64,000 nucleotides of DNA from Mastacembelus armatus (taxonomy: Eukaryota > Chordata > Actinopteri > Synbranchiformes > Mastacembelidae): the NCBI RefSeq assembly GCF_900324485.2, contig NC_046640.1:18600217-18664216 (forward strand). Reading direction: 5' to 3'. The translations under genes were made by a program, and so were the position numbers. The notes under the pieces are model-generated. The model saw only the letters and a program-made list of their open reading frames with translations. It ran no database searches and was not told the DNA's origin. Shown piece after piece: positions 63,373 to 64,000 of this stretch (position 1 is the stretch's first letter; each line of letters opens with the position of its first letter).

Positions 63373-63941
63373 CTCACCAAAATCATTTTAAACATTCCAG
63401 ATGTTGATGTAGAAATCTTGTTGACATAGTGAGATGATGAGCAGCAACAGATGAAGCTGTAGTCACTGATCCAGCAGTTACATGTTTCTGTGTGATGTCA
63501 ATACAAATGTCTAGTTCAGTCTGTCAGTTAAGCTCAGTGATTAACTGGGGATTGTGTCTTTATAGTGACAAAGGTGAGAAGAGCTTGACACTGACTGTGT
63601 CCTAGTTTTATTATAACAAACTGCAGCGTTATTTTTTATTATTTCACTGCCACATTTTTATGTATTTTATAGGCCATTAACTGCACAATCAAGTGGCCAG
63701 AATTCATCTCACACCTTTAACATTTCACTATTTCTAACCTGTACAATAACTTCATCAGCCCATTGTGGTGTCCTTGGCTGTTTTGTAAAGAAAATGTATT
63801 ATTTATATTTTTTAATCATTATTGTTTTTGATTAATTAAGTTAATTTCCTACATTTCATTTTAAAAACATAAATTAACAATAAATACAAAACATTTTATT
63901 CTCAGAGTTTGAGAGAAATTTTGGATTGGATTTGGAACTCA
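63373..63941. repeat. B-to-C spacer, type 1
   Basis: No gene. Paralogue of 3992-4560 and 46696-47264. Confidence 0.7.
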
Positions 63942-63980
63942 GGTTTTTGTACAGCTGCTGAACCAACTCCAGTCACTGTG
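63942..63980 (-). promoter_or_regulatory. 23-RSS of V37
   Basis: CACAGTG (63974-63980), 23-bp spacer, ACAAAAACC (63942-63950). Confidence 0.92.
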
Positions 63981-64000
63981 ACTCTCGAGCACAATAATAA
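63981..64000 (-). CDS. ighv: V37: IGHV group C, last 20 bases only
   Basis: Minus-strand YYCARES codons before the RSS, identical to V03 and V06. The remainder lies beyond the window, and the B-to-C spacer predicts a full group C gene there. Confidence 0.8.

Noticed and set aside
1-64000. tRNA, rRNA, CRISPR array, bacterial operon features
   Set aside because: None seen; the sequence is vertebrate immune-locus DNA, and the tRNA-like part of the SINE is not a tRNA gene.
1-64000. T-cell receptor V locus as an alternative
   Set aside because: V ends are mostly CAR, and the framework sequences read as heavy-chain type; 23-RSS alone would not decide, but together they favour IGHV.

Overview
The window looks like part of a teleost fish immunoglobulin heavy-chain variable (IGHV) cluster. 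I count 37 V units or relics, all on the minus strand. A complete unit has, in transcription order, an octamer promoter, a short leader exon with a phase-1 GTGAG-type donor, an intron of about 87-130 bp, a V exon of about 285-330 bp with the two Ig cysteines and the FR2 Trp, and a recombination signal (RSS) with a 23-bp (sometimes 22-bp) spacer. CAR/CVR ends and V-type 23-RSS favour IGHV over T-cell receptor V genes. I see no D, J or constant exons. If the locus is translocon-type, these should lie to the left of base 1. The fish assignment rests on the V sequences and on teleost-style repeats (RTE and L2 LINEs, a tRNA-derived SINE, a Tc1 MITE, hAT elements).

Local groups: A (EQLTQPASVTVQPGQ type): V01, V10, V17, V22, V26, V31, V34. 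B (LNLIQPDSKAVQPGQ type): V02, V05, V14, V24 pseudo, V32, V36. C ([15 protein letters not shown] type): V03, V06, V11, V15, V20, V25 pseudo, V27, V30, V33 pseudo, V37 cut by the window end. C' (C body with group A RSS): V07, V12, V21 pseudo, V28. D ([16 protein letters not shown] type): V04, V09, V13, V16 pseudo. E: V08 and V19, both pseudo. V18 is a decayed C-like V, V23 and V35 are FR3 crumbs, and V29 is an RSS with no V gene. About 25 units have an open leader and V exon; several of these have RSS or 3'-end faults.

Layout: 0-1.5 kb is the 3' part of an endogenous retrovirus. 1.5-37.4 kb is dense V genes in repeated blocks (D-B-C, C-D, D-Tc1-A, C-C', A-C), with a Tc1 MITE in two blocks and an hAT element at 31.1 kb. 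37.7-40.6 kb is an RTE LINE. 40.8-48.4 kb is more V genes, a SINE and an orphan RSS. 48.4-53.8 kb is a second RTE LINE with an L2 LINE nested in it. 54.5-64 kb is a copy of the 28.6-32.4 kb block, enlarged by a nearly whole L2 LINE and a solo-LTR-like insert. Empty paralogous sites date most insertions after the duplications.

The V genes would work together as a donor pool for V(D)J joining in B cells. Exchange of 3' ends and RSSs between groups, a mosaic FR3 and orphan pieces (leaders, an RSS) indicate heavy unequal recombination and conversion. Group names and V numbers are local labels, not official nomenclature.
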